Assembly: GCA_025060595.1 (NCBI GenBank)
Contig: JANXBX010000001.1
Span: forward strand, 121,696 to 185,695
Length of the DNA stretch: 64,000 bases
DNA from: Synergistota bacterium
Lineage (GTDB): Bacteria > Synergistota > GBS-1
Reading direction: 5' to 3'
Every line of letters begins with the position of its first letter. The first letter of the stretch is position 1. Below the pieces are notes generated by a model. It ran no database searches and was not told the DNA's origin. It saw nothing but the letters and a program-made list of their open reading frames with translations. The translations under genes were made by a program, and so were the position numbers. Shown one piece after another: positions 45,191 through 54,566 of this stretch.

Positions 45191-46346
45191 AAAACTGTTC
45201 GTTTTCCTTATAGTATTGCTATTTATAGCATCTTTTGCAGGTCTTATAGCATTTAGAGCTCATGAAAAAGCCTTAAAACAAAAGGTGTCTGCACAAGAGG
45301 AAAAGTCCATTCCAGTTGAAGCCTTTAGAGTATCTCAAACCAAAATGAAGATCATGATTAATCTGACAGGAACTACTTCCGCTTATGAAGATATAGCTGT
45401 TTTCCCAAGGGTAAGCGGAGGTAAGGTTATAAAAATCTATAAGGAAGTAGGAGATCTTGTTAAAAATGGAGAAGTTCTAGCTGAACTTGATACAGAAATG
45501 ATAGATGCTCAACTTAAACAAGCTAATGCCTCTAAAGCATCTGCAAGTGCAGCAATAAGACAGGCAGAAATTCAAGTTTCAACCCTTCGAAAGGATTATG
45601 AGAGAATTAAAAAGCTTTATGAAGAGGAAGTCGTACCAAAGCAACAGCTTGACCAAATAGAAGGGCAATATCTTGCAGCTAAAGCTGCTTTAGAGGTAGC
45701 CAAAAGGAAGCTCGAGGAGGTAGAAGCTTTGATAAGGCAACTCGAGTTAACGAGAAGCTATCATCAAATATTAGCACCGGCTTCCGGAATTATATCTGAA
45801 AGAAAGATAGAAGTAGGAGAAATTGTAAGCGTTTCTCATCCTATATTTAAGATAAATAGCATTTCCAGGGTTAAAGTAAAAGTGTCTGTTCCTGAAAACT
45901 ACCTTCATGGAATTAAACCGGGAATGGGAGCAGAAATATTAGCTGATGCATACCCTGATAGAAAATTTCTAGGAAAGATAAGGCTTATATCTCCTATTGT
46001 AGATCCTAAAACGAGAACAGCTGAAGTAGAAATAGAGGTAGATAACAAGGAGCTTCTATTAAAACCTGGCATGTTTACAAGAGTAAAGATAGACATAGGA
46101 GAAAAAGAAGTATTGTTTGTTCCTCAGCAAGCTTTAAAGAGATTTGAGGGAACAGGAACCTATTATGTATTTATAGTGGATGAGAACAGAAGAGCAAGGA
46201 TAAAGGAAATAACTATAGGTAATAGAAGTGAAGATAAGATAGAGGTAATAAAAGGGCTTTCACCTAACGAGCTCGTCATTTTAACCGTTACAAGCGGAGT
46301 TAAAGAAGGAGTTTTACTCGATGTTAAGGAGGTGGCAATTCAATGA
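45180..46346 (+). CDS. RND efflux periplasmic adaptor (membrane fusion protein)
   Basis: 388 residues: an N-terminal membrane anchor (about 5-23), a split lipoyl domain (GGKVIKIYKEVGDLVKNGE and ILAPASGIISERKIEVGE) around a coiled-coil hairpin (about 110-190), then beta-barrel and membrane-proximal domains. It bridges the RND pump and the TolC-like channel. It overlaps the pump gene by 4 bases. Confidence 0.93.
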   Translation: MRSKKLFVFLIVLLFIASFAGLIAFRAHEKALKQKVSAQEEKSIPVEAFRVSQTKMKIMINLTGTTSAYEDIAVFPRVSGGKVIKIYKEVGDLVKNGEVLAELDTEMIDAQLKQANASKASASAAIRQAEIQVSTLRKDYERIKKLYEEEVVPKQQLDQIEGQYLAAKAALEVAKRKLEEVEALIRQLELTRSYHQILAPASGIISERKIEVGEIVSVSHPIFKINSISRVKVKVSVPENYLHGIKPGMGAEILADAYPDRKFLGKIRLISPIVDPKTRTAEVEIEVDNKELLLKPGMFTRVKIDIGEKEVLFVPQQALKRFEGTGTYYVFIVDENRRARIKEITIGNRSEDKIEVIKGLSPNELVILTVTSGVKEGVLLDVKEVAIQ

Positions 46347-49300
46347 ACCTTCCGTCGCTTGCCGTCAGAAAACCAATAGCTACATTAATGGTATTCTTAG
46401 CTTCTATACTTCTAGGGATGGTCTCCTTATATTTCATGCCAATAGATTTACTCCCAAAATTTGATATTCCATCTATAAGCGTTATAACTCCCTGGCCAGG
46501 AGCTTCAGCTGGAGATGTAGAAACAGAGGTTACCAAAAAGCTGGAGGACCAGCTATCCCTAGTAGAAGGTATAGATAACATCTATTCTAAATCCTTTGAT
46601 AATTTATCAGTAGTAACACTGGCTTTCAAATGGGGAACAGACTTAGATGCAAGGATGAACGATGTAAGGGATCAAATAAACTTTATAAAAAGAGACTTAC
46701 CCGATGGAGCAGAAGAACCGATAGTACTTAAACTATCAAGCGCTATAGCCCCAGTAGCTGTTATATCCGTCTATTCAGAAAAACACTACGAAAGCTTAAG
46801 ACACATAGCTGAAAGGGAAATAGGAGATAAACTTAAACAAGTTCCAGGCGTAGGAAGAATAATGGTTTATGGTGGGCTTGAAAGGGAAATAAAGATAAAG
46901 CTTGATCCACAAAAGCTCGAAGCTTATGGGATAAGCATCCAAAGATTAAGAAGTACCCTTTCGGCTGAAAACATAAATATCCCCGCAGGCTCACTTAAAG
47001 TAGGAAGGACAGAATTCTTTATAAGAGTTCCAGGAAAGTTCAAAGATGCTGACGAAATAGCCAATACTGTATTGGGAAATATTAGCGGCAAAATAGTTAG
47101 ACTAAGAGACATTGCCGAAGTAGAAGATTCTTACAAGGATAGAGAAATGTTTAGTTACTCTGAGGGGAAGCCTAGCGTGATATTAATAGCTTTGAAAAAC
47201 ATCGATGCTAACACGGTCGAGGTAGCAAGAGGAGTAAGAAAAAAGCTAGAAGAAATATCTAAAACGCTACCATCTTATGTAAAGCTAAACCTAGTACTAG
47301 ACACCTCTAGATACATATTTCTATCTTTAAGAAACCTAACTTCCTCCCTACTTTATGGGATAGCCTTTGTAATTATAGTAACGTATGCTCTATTAGGTAG
47401 TGCAAAACCCTCTTTGATAATAGCCTTTGCTATTCCTTTCTCTCTAATAATAAACTTCCTTATAATGAAAATATCAAATTTTACTATAAACGTTATGACC
47501 TTAAGCGCTTTAGCTATAGCTTCTGGAATGGTAGTTGATAACGCTATCGTGGTAACAGATAGCATAATGGAATATAGAATAAAGGGAGCTCGTCCTGAAA
47601 TAGCTGCTGTCCTCGGAACAGAGGAAGTCGGAAGCGCTATAATGGCCTCAAGCCTAACTACAATAGTCGTATTCGTTCCTCTAATGTTTATATCTGGACT
47701 AACAAGTATTCTCTTTAGATCGCTTGGCATCGTAACGATTGGAGCTATAACAGCATCTCTTCTGGTAGCTTTAACCCTAACCCCAGTAGCAACAGTAAAG
47801 CTTATAAGGGAAGAAACTCTTCAAAAAAGAGGATTGATAGCAAAAATCGGAGATAGAATCTTATCATCGATAGAAAACAATTATAAAGCATTAATATCTT
47901 GGTCATTAAGGCATAAAAAGATGGTTGTCGCTTTAGCCTCTTTGCTCTTTATCATGACCATATATGGCTTTAGATTTGTAGACACAGAATTCGTTCCAGA
48001 ACCAGATACGGGAGATCTAGAAGTAAACATAACCCTACCAGAGGGAACAAACGTAGATTATACTAACAAGGTTTTAAAGAATCTTATATCTTATATTAAC
48101 GAAAAGGTACCAGAAGTTGTCCACACTGGAGGATTCTGCGGTGAAACAGAACAGGGTCTCGGAAAAGCCTTAGGCCAAAATGAAGGCCCAAATGCAGCAA
48201 CTTTATATATTAGGTTAAAAGACCTAAAGGAAAGACAAAGAAGAGCCCGCAATATAGCAGACGAGTTAAGGAAATACCTCTCCTTGTTACCAGGGATAGA
48301 AAAGGTAAGCATTAAGGCCTCAAGCGGCATAAGATCTATGTTTATGGGTGGTAAGAGCATCATAATAGAAATATATGGAAGCGATCTCAATGAAATAGCA
48401 AAAGTGGCAAGATCAATAGAAAAGGTGGTCAAGGAGATCCCTGGTACTGTAGATGTTGCCTTAGGTAAAAGAGAAGATCGCCCTGAAATTCATATACTAA
48501 TAGATAGAGAAAAAGCTTCCTTCTTAGACTTAAATATAGCAACTATAGCCGATACTTTGAGAAGCTACCTTTACGGAAGCTCACCAACTGAATTCACAGA
48601 AAGCGGAGAAAACTATGATATTACTCTAAAACTTAGCAATGCAAGAAGCTATGAGATATCTAAGCTTGCAGAACTACCTATACAAAGCCTTTCAGGAAAG
48701 TTTGTCAAGCTTGGCACGATAGCAGAGATAAAGCAAGATTACGGGACAAGCGAAATTCTAAGAAAAGATAGAGAAAGGTATATAACCGTTGAGTGTAATG
48801 TTTCGGGAAGAGCTCTTGGTGCAGTGGTTAAAGATATCGAAAAAGCTCTGTCAAATATTGAAATACCTCAAGGGATAAGAATAAAGTTTGGAGGAGAGGT
48901 AGAACAACAAGAAGAGTCCTTCCAACAACTAGGATGGCTATTCCTGATAGGCATCGTGTTGGTTTATATGGTTATGGCCGGTCAATTTGAAGCCTTCGGA
49001 CATCCCTTTGTGATAATGTTCAGTGTGCCGTTTGCTTTAACCGGAGCAGTTTTTGCTTTTCTCCTTACAGGCGTTCCGCTTTCCATCCAAGGATTCCTGG
49101 GCATAGTAATGCTTGTAGGAATCGTAGTAAACAACGCCATAGTGTTAGTAGACTACACAAATCTCCTTAGAGCTAGAGGAGTTAAACTTTACGAGGCTGT
49201 TGAAGAAGCAGGAAGAAGAAGGTTAAGACCCGTACTAATGACTACATTAACCACTATCTTTGGCATGCTTCCATTAGCTTTGAATAAAGGAGAAGGAGCT

Positions 49301-49474
49301 GAAATATGGAAAGCCCTTGCTATTTCCATGATAGGAGGAATGACAGTAAGTACATTAGTAACCTTAGTTTTGATCCCCGTAGTTTACACAATATATGAAG
49401 AACACATTATTCCCCTATTTCTTCGTAAAAAGGAGGCGATTTTAAGTGAAGCTTCTTCTGATTCTTTGCGATAA
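46343..49474 (+). CDS. RND multidrug efflux pump, HAE1 type
   Basis: 1043 residues with 12 expected membrane helices and two large periplasmic loops. The start LAVRKPIATLMVFLA is typical. The TM4 proton-relay motif reads ASGMVVDNAIVVTDSI, with one Asp and an Asn where AcrB has two Asp, common in HAE1 pumps. VGIVVNNAIVLVDYTN marks TM10. It is a proton-driven exporter of hydrophobic compounds, with the adjacent adaptor, channel and TetR regulator. Confidence 0.95.
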   Translation: MNLPSLAVRKPIATLMVFLASILLGMVSLYFMPIDLLPKFDIPSISVITPWPGASAGDVETEVTKKLEDQLSLVEGIDNIYSKSFDNLSVVTLAFKWGTDLDARMNDVRDQINFIKRDLPDGAEEPIVLKLSSAIAPVAVISVYSEKHYESLRHIAEREIGDKLKQVPGVGRIMVYGGLEREIKIKLDPQKLEAYGISIQRLRSTLSAENINIPAGSLKVGRTEFFIRVPGKFKDADEIANTVLGNISGKIVRLRDIAEVEDSYKDREMFSYSEGKPSVILIALKNIDANTVEVARGVRKKLEEISKTLPSYVKLNLVLDTSRYIFLSLRNLTSSLLYGIAFVIIVTYALLGSAKPSLIIAFAIPFSLIINFLIMKISNFTINVMTLSALAIASGMVVDNAIVVTDSIMEYRIKGARPEIAAVLGTEEVGSAIMASSLTTIVVFVPLMFISGLTSILFRSLGIVTIGAITASLLVALTLTPVATVKLIREETLQKRGLIAKIGDRILSSIENNYKALISWSLRHKKMVVALASLLFIMTIYGFRFVDTEFVPEPDTGDLEVNITLPEGTNVDYTNKVLKNLISYINEKVPEVVHTGGFCGETEQGLGKALGQNEGPNAATLYIRLKDLKERQRRARNIADELRKYLSLLPGIEKVSIKASSGIRSMFMGGKSIIIEIYGSDLNEIAKVARSIEKVVKEIPGTVDVALGKREDRPEIHILIDREKASFLDLNIATIADTLRSYLYGSSPTEFTESGENYDITLKLSNARSYEISKLAELPIQSLSGKFVKLGTIAEIKQDYGTSEILRKDRERYITVECNVSGRALGAVVKDIEKALSNIEIPQGIRIKFGGEVEQQEESFQQLGWLFLIGIVLVYMVMAGQFEAFGHPFVIMFSVPFALTGAVFAFLLTGVPLSIQGFLGIVMLVGIVVNNAIVLVDYTNLLRARGVKLYEAVEEAGRRRLRPVLMTTLTTIFGMLPLALNKGEGAEIWKALAISMIGGMTVSTLVTLVLIPVVYTIYEEHIIPLFLRKKEAILSEASSDSLR

Positions 49475-49745
49475 AGCTTATGAGCTGGACGTAATAGAGT
49501 TCCTTGAAAAAATTGGTATAGATACATATGAAATGATAGATGGAGCGAGGTTTAGCTCTCCCCACATTAAAAGGCTTTCAACCCCTGTGTGGCCTGGACG
49601 TGAGGTAATGTTTCTTGGATTCTTAAAAGAACTAAATGATCATCAAAAAAACTCTTTAAAGGATCTTAAAATCAATATAGAGAAAAAGGGTTTACCAGGA
49701 ACTCTTCCCATAAGAATATATATACAAGACATAGAAGAGATATAA
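49446..49745 (+). CDS. Small PII-like protein at the end of the efflux operon
   Basis: 99 residues from a GTG 9 bases after GGAGG, overlapping the pump gene by 29 bases. The predicted beta-alpha-beta pattern (KLLLILCDKAYELDVIEFLEKIGIDTYEMIDG) resembles small PII/CutA-like ferredoxin-fold proteins. The match is from pattern only. Its position suggests it modulates or reports on the pump. It meets the iclR gene tail to tail with a 5-base gap. Confidence 0.65.
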   Translation: MKLLLILCDKAYELDVIEFLEKIGIDTYEMIDGARFSSPHIKRLSTPVWPGREVMFLGFLKELNDHQKNSLKDLKINIEKKGLPGTLPIRIYIQDIEEI

Positions 49746-49750
49746 CACTT

Positions 49751-50512
49751 TTAACCTTTCGGCATGTATCCCATACGCCGAGAGATTTCCCTTGCACTTT
49801 CAACTACAGCTTTAGCAAGTTCTTCTCCCACAGGAAGTATTCTAAAAGATGGACCAGCAATAGCAAGACAAGCTACAACCTTCCCCGTAGAATCGAAAAT
49901 GGGAGAGGCCACCGTGGCCACTCCCTCCTCTCTTTCAGAGTTACTTATATCATAACCTATGGTTCTTATTTTCTCCAATCTCCTGTAAATTTCCTCCTTA
50001 TCCGTAATTGTGCTAGAAGTAAAGGGTTTTATCATACTTAAAATTCTTTCCACGTCCTCCTTATCCATATAAGCTAAAAAGCATCTCCCCGATGAACCTG
50101 CCCATAAAGGAAGCCTGTCTCCAATTCGAGCAGCACGCCTTAAACCTAGAGGACTTTCAACTTGCTCTATACAAACCCTATAATCTCCATCAAGAATATA
50201 AAGATTAACAGTCTCCTTATATTTATCCCTAAGTCTCCTCATAAAGGGTAAAGCAACATTTCTAACCTCAAGGTCCTCTCGAGCAATAGCACTTAAATAG
50301 TATAGAGCAGGTCCTAACCTATAAACCTTTCTATCATCATCCTTTTGAAGAAAACCAAGCTCACACAAAACAGAAACCATACGTGAAGTGGTAGATAAAG
50401 GCAGATTAACCTTATGAGATATTTCTGTTAGATTCTGCTTTCTACAATCTGACGAAAAAGTCAAAAGAATAGAGAAAGCACGCTTCACAGACTTAGCTAC
50501 TTCCCTTTCCAT
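49751..50512 (-). CDS. IclR family transcriptional regulator
   Basis: 253 residues: an N-terminal winged helix (about 8-70, LTEISHKVNLPLSTTSRMVSVL) and a C-terminal effector domain (about 75-250, LWAGSSGRCFLAYM; GYDISNSEREEGVATVASPIF). It overlaps tctA by 20 bases and ends the aroD-tctCBA-iclR transcript, so it probably controls uptake and use of the transported acid. It is also a candidate reader of the inverted repeat at 60008-60024, by family resemblance only. Confidence 0.9.
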   Translation of the reverse strand: MEREVAKSVKRAFSILLTFSSDCRKQNLTEISHKVNLPLSTTSRMVSVLCELGFLQKDDDRKVYRLGPALYYLSAIAREDLEVRNVALPFMRRLRDKYKETVNLYILDGDYRVCIEQVESPLGLRRAARIGDRLPLWAGSSGRCFLAYMDKEDVERILSMIKPFTSSTITDKEEIYRRLEKIRTIGYDISNSEREEGVATVASPIFDSTGKVVACLAIAGPSFRILPVGEELAKAVVESAREISRRMGYMPKG

Positions 50513-52016
50513 CGCTATAGACCGCCTCCCTCCCCTTCCTCAGGTTTTTCAAGAGTCCAGTTTGCGAAACTATCATATATATTATAGCAATAGAAAGAAC
50601 AAGACTAATGGGATAGGAAAAAAGGTCTCCTATAAAGGCTAGAGGATTGTTTTCAGCGAGTTGCATGGACCTACGAAAGTTAGTTTCAATTATAGGCCCT
50701 AAGATAATTCCGAGAACCATCGGCCCTACAGCATATCCGTAAAGCCTCATAAAGTACCCCAAGATTCCAAAACCAAGCATCCAATAGACATCCGTAAGAC
50801 TATTCTGGATAGCATAAGTTCCTATAACAGAAAGCATAACCACCATAGGCATAAGTATGTTCTTAGGAATCTCTATGAGCTTAAGAAAAACCTTCAATGT
50901 AGAAAGGACCAAGAGAACCATGGTAATAGCAGATATGGTTAAGCAACTAACGATTACCCAGAAAACTTGAGGAGTCTCGATCATAAGAAGCGGCCCCGGC
51001 TTCAACCCATGAATAAAAAGCGCTCCTATTATTATGGCTGTGACAGCATCACCAGGAATACCAAGGGTAAGCATAGGTATGAAAGCCCCACCGATTGCAG
51101 CGTTATTTGCAGACTCAGGAGCAATAACTCCCTCATAGGCTCCCTGACCAAATGGCCTTGAAGGGTTCTTAACAGTCCTTCTTGCACTATCATAAGCTAT
51201 CAAAGCAGCTACATCTCCACCAGTTCCAGGCAAAGCTCCTATCCAAACCCCTATAAGGGAAGATCTTATAACAAGAGGTAAATGCTTCAAAACAGTTTTA
51301 AGATCTGGTATGACTTTATCAACAACTTGCTTTATAGGAGGGAGGGCCCCTCCACGAACCTGAAACAAGGCTTCGGAAACCCCAAATAATCCTATCATAG
51401 CAGGTATAAAACTTATTCCCTGCATGAGATAAACTGTACCGAAGGTATATCTGAGCTCTCCCGTGCTTGGATCCAAACCAACAGTACTTAACAAAACTCC
51501 TAAAGCACCAGCTATTATCCCCTTCACCATAGAACCTTGTCCCATACCAGTAATAAGAAGTATTCCCATAACACCCAAAAGAAAGTACTCCCTTGGACCA
51601 AATTTTAAGGCAAACTTGGATACCGCTGGAGCTCCTATGGCAAGAATGATTACCCCTATAAGTCCCCCAATAAGAGAAGTTGTAACAGCAAGACCTATAG
51701 CTCTACCAGCTTCTCCCCTCTGAGCTAAAGGATAACCGTCGAAAACGGTAGCAATAGCAGCAGGAGCCCCAGGAATATTTATCAATATCGCCGTTATGGA
51801 ACCACCGTAAACACCACCCATATAAACACCGCATATTAAAGCGAGTGCACTATAAAGATCCCACGAAAATGTAAAAGATATTAACAAAGAGGCAGCCATA
51901 GTAACGCTTAAACCTGGGATCGCTCCAACCCACATGCCCGCAAATGTCCCAATAATTGTTAAAAAAAGAAGCTTAAGGTCTAAAAGAGGCATTAAAAGAT
52001 ACTCCCAATTCCCCAT
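50493..52016 (-). CDS. tctA: Tripartite tricarboxylate transporter, large membrane subunit TctA
   Basis: 507 residues with 11-12 membrane helices. Signatures include GAIPGLSVTMAASLLISFT, GVYGGSITAILINIPGAP and the repeat GALPGTGGDVAALIAYD with ESANNAAIGGAFIPMLTLGIPG. It forms the sodium- or proton-driven channel with TctB and the binding protein TctC. Substrate not readable; linkage to aroD suggests a cyclic hydroxy acid. Confidence 0.93.
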   Translation of the reverse strand: MGNWEYLLMPLLDLKLLFLTIIGTFAGMWVGAIPGLSVTMAASLLISFTFSWDLYSALALICGVYMGGVYGGSITAILINIPGAPAAIATVFDGYPLAQRGEAGRAIGLAVTTSLIGGLIGVIILAIGAPAVSKFALKFGPREYFLLGVMGILLITGMGQGSMVKGIIAGALGVLLSTVGLDPSTGELRYTFGTVYLMQGISFIPAMIGLFGVSEALFQVRGGALPPIKQVVDKVIPDLKTVLKHLPLVIRSSLIGVWIGALPGTGGDVAALIAYDSARRTVKNPSRPFGQGAYEGVIAPESANNAAIGGAFIPMLTLGIPGDAVTAIIIGALFIHGLKPGPLLMIETPQVFWVIVSCLTISAITMVLLVLSTLKVFLKLIEIPKNILMPMVVMLSVIGTYAIQNSLTDVYWMLGFGILGYFMRLYGYAVGPMVLGIILGPIIETNFRRSMQLAENNPLAFIGDLFSYPISLVLSIAIIYMIVSQTGLLKNLRKGREAVYSDGKGSS

Positions 52017-52032
52017 TCTAATATAACCCTCC

Positions 52033-52509
52033 TTAAGGAAGAATCACCTTAAAAATTGTCCTAAAAACTACTGTTGAGAAGATCACAAAACCAACTGAAT
52101 AAATAAGATACAAAAAGGAAGATTTTATATTCTTTCTTTCACAATAGAAAAACATACAGGTGAAAAGAAAAATTATAGTAGCAGATGTGAAGTGAATCAC
52201 AGGAAGCATGAACGCCAAAAGAAACATCATTAAAATCATAAATAAAACGTTCCTATCTAAAGCATGCTTCAAAAGACCACTTATGGCTCTTATATCAACT
52301 TTTACGTTACCAAGCTTTTTAATGGTAACGACAATTTCATAAAAGCATAGAGAAACTATTAACAGCGAGGTTAACTTTGGGAAAATTGACGGGGAGTACC
52401 ATGTACCTGAAGTCATACTCATAGCCTCGTAATATGCAAAGATCCCCACCCATAGAAAGAAAAGAGCAAATAAAAGCTCTCCCCACAAAGAATAATGGTT
52501 TTCTTTCAT
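52033..52509 (-). CDS. tctB: Tripartite tricarboxylate transporter, small membrane subunit TctB
   Basis: 158 residues with four membrane helices (first near 10-28). The family is poorly conserved. The GTWYSPSIFPKLTSLL segment after the first helix is typical. It is placed between tctC and tctA as usual. Confidence 0.85.
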   Translation of the reverse strand: MKENHYSLWGELLFALFFLWVGIFAYYEAMSMTSGTWYSPSIFPKLTSLLIVSLCFYEIVVTIKKLGNVKVDIRAISGLLKHALDRNVLFMILMMFLLAFMLPVIHFTSATIIFLFTCMFFYCERKNIKSSFLYLIYSVGFVIFSTVVFRTIFKVILP

Positions 52510-52544
52510 GTCCCTTACCTCCCCCTTGAGAAGAGAAAATTAAG

Positions 52545-52573
52545 GGGGCTTGGTAAGGTTCTTACCAAGCCCC
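52545..52573 (-). terminator. Intercistronic hairpin between tctC and tctB
   Basis: A 13-bp perfect stem (GGGGCTTGGTAAG/CTTACCAAGCCCC, 3-base loop) followed on the minus strand by CTTAATTTTC, a weak U-tract. It probably ends part of the transcripts or protects the tctC 3' end, giving more binding protein than channel. Confidence 0.6.
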
Positions 52574-52588
52574 TCTACAATTTCTATC

Positions 52589-53587
52589 TTAAGGCTTAGG
52601 GATACCAAATTCCTCAGGAGACTTTTTAGCAGCACCAGCTTGCCAAAGAAGCCAAGAAGCTATAGATCTTTGCTTATCCAAGAATGTCCTCGCTTCCTTT
52701 CCAGTCAAGCCTAACGGTATGGTATCCCTTTTAGCCAAAAATTCCTGAAACTTAGGATCATCGTATGCTTTCTTAAAAGCATCAGTAAGTTTGTCAATTA
52801 TCTCCTTTGGGGTACCTTTTTTCACAAAAACACCATACCAGGGATAGTAGGGAACATATTTGTCATACTCAGGATAAACTTCCGTTATAGCTGGAATATC
52901 CGGAAAAGCAGGAAGCCTCTTCTTGTCAAATACCATAAGACCTCTTAACATCTTGGCCCTTAAAAACTCAGCCGCAGGAGCTATACCAGAGGGCATAGCA
53001 TCTACATGTCCCCCAAGAAGAGCTGTAAGACCAGGTCCTTCACCAGGAAACTCTACCATATTAAACTCAACACCACTAACTACCTTCATGATTGAACAAA
53101 CGACATAAGGAGCGCCTCCTACACCTGTAGCAGCAATCTTAACTTTTCCAGGATTAGCTTTAGCATCCTCCAGAAACTCCTTGAAGCTCTTATATTTAGA
53201 ATCAGCTTTAACCACCGTAACATTAGGAACAGCACCAATAATTATTATTGGCTCAAAATCACCATAATCTATCTCCGCAAGTCCTAAAACCTTATACATC
53301 GATGGGTTCTCCGCTCCAAAAAGAAGATTATATCCATCCGCGGGCTGGTTATAAACATAAGTCATACCGATAACTCCAGTAGCTCCAGGCCTATTAACTA
53401 AGATTATCTTCTTACCCAAGTAAGCCTCAGCCAATGGGGCTATGGCCCTTGAAATAACGTCCGTAGCTCCACCTGCTCCCCATTGAATAGTGCCTTGGAT
53501 CTCTTTCTCAGGATAGGAAGCAAATGAAATTCCACCCCATAAAATAACTCCCACACATATAAGCACTAATACAAACCTTTTAAACAC
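52589..53587 (-). CDS. tctC: Tripartite tricarboxylate transporter, substrate-binding protein TctC
   Basis: 332 residues with a signal peptide (about 1-24). The Bug-family fold is shown by IILVNRPGATGVIGMTYVYNQPADGYNLL and YYPWYGVFVKKGTPKEIIDKL. GTG start after GGGGGG. It captures the carboxylate in the periplasm for TctAB. An inverted repeat (AAGTTTAA/TTAAACTT, within CTCAG/CTGAG) lies between aroD and this gene at about 53602-53650. Confidence 0.92.
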   Translation of the reverse strand: MFKRFVLVLICVGVILWGGISFASYPEKEIQGTIQWGAGGATDVISRAIAPLAEAYLGKKIILVNRPGATGVIGMTYVYNQPADGYNLLFGAENPSMYKVLGLAEIDYGDFEPIIIIGAVPNVTVVKADSKYKSFKEFLEDAKANPGKVKIAATGVGGAPYVVCSIMKVVSGVEFNMVEFPGEGPGLTALLGGHVDAMPSGIAPAAEFLRAKMLRGLMVFDKKRLPAFPDIPAITEVYPEYDKYVPYYPWYGVFVKKGTPKEIIDKLTDAFKKAYDDPKFQEFLAKRDTIPLGLTGKEARTFLDKQRSIASWLLWQAGAAKKSPEEFGIPKP

Positions 53588-53655
53588 AAGTATCCCCCCT
53601 TCTCAGCTAAGCTAAAGTTTAAAACTATTACGGCTTAAACTTTTTTCTGAGTTAG

Positions 53656-54441
53656 TCACCCCCTTTCCCACATACCCAGATTTTCAAAAATTTTAAAGAG
53701 CTCGGAAAGAATAGAAGCAGGAACCTGACCCGGAGCAGAAGCCTCAGATAGCATAGCAAAACTTAAATCTGAACCCCAAGCGAAACCAACAATTCTACTT
53801 AAAATGCCAATTCTTCCCATAGCCATGCTGATGATAGGAGTATTAGGAAAAGCTTTCCTAGCACGCAATGTAGCATTAAGGAGAGATATTAAATCATCAT
53901 GTGATTTTGGCATAATTGCAACCTTAGCTACATCAGCACCACAAAAAACCTCTTGAGAAAACTTTGCAAAGATTTCATCCTCAGATAACTCTTCAGAAAA
54001 CTCATGATAAGACAAAATCAAAAAGGATGTTCCTTTTCTTACCTTAATAGAATTTATATAATCCTGTCCTAAGGCAAGCTCAAGATCTATAAAATCAACG
54101 AGATTTTCCTCAAGCGCTTTAATATAGATCTTTCTTTTCAGATCAAGGTCAATATCCTTAAATCCACCTTCCTTAAAATCCCTACAGGTAAGGATAAACG
54201 GGGTATCTGGAAACTTTTTCCTTAATAAGAAAATCACATCTATAACTTTAGAAACATCTTCTAAAAAATCCCAATAGTCTATTCTAAGCTCTATAAAATC
54301 TGGCCCAAAGGAAAAAATAAAATCAGCAACTTTAAAAACCTCTTCTTGTGAACGAGCTACAAGGGGTATACAAAGCACGGGCCTAGGACCACCTAAAACC
54401 TTCTTTCTAACGCCTAGGGGATGCAAACAAGCTAATCTCAC
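53656..54441 (-). CDS. aroD: Type I 3-dehydroquinate dehydratase
   Basis: 261 residues. DFIELRIDYWD begins the barrel, the catalytic histidine is in LILSYHEFSE and the Schiff-base lysine in VAKVAIMPKS. It converts 3-dehydroquinate to 3-dehydroshikimate. The GTG start follows AGGGGTGG. It has its own consensus promoter and is followed by a TctCBA transporter and iclR, which raises the possibility of quinate/shikimate uptake and use as well as biosynthesis. Confidence 0.93.
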   Translation of the reverse strand: MRLACLHPLGVRKKVLGGPRPVLCIPLVARSQEEVFKVADFIFSFGPDFIELRIDYWDFLEDVSKVIDVIFLLRKKFPDTPFILTCRDFKEGGFKDIDLDLKRKIYIKALEENLVDFIDLELALGQDYINSIKVRKGTSFLILSYHEFSEELSEDEIFAKFSQEVFCGADVAKVAIMPKSHDDLISLLNATLRARKAFPNTPIISMAMGRIGILSRIVGFAWGSDLSFAMLSEASAPGQVPASILSELFKIFENLGMWERG

Positions 54442-54498
54442 TTTTCCACCCCTTTCTACTTTGTGAAAAATAATTCTAGTATATAAGAGCTCAAAATA

Positions 54499-54527
54499 AT
54501 TATATTATACGCATTATGGCATGTCAA
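54499..54527 (-). promoter_or_regulatory. Consensus promoter of the aroD-tctCBA-iclR unit
   Basis: TTGACA (54527-54522), a 17-base spacer and TATAAT (54504-54499) on the minus strand; a second TATAAT overlaps at 54509-54504. The start would be near 54492, leaving a 50-base leader with no terminator, unlike aroE. Confidence 0.85.
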
Positions 54528-54566
54528 CCTATAAACTTCTATAGATATCTGGAAACCAAAAATAAA

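Noticed and set aside
53602..53650. IclR operator between aroD and tctC
   Set aside because: The inverted repeat is within a transcript, imperfect and widely spaced, and looks more like an mRNA hairpin than a protein site.
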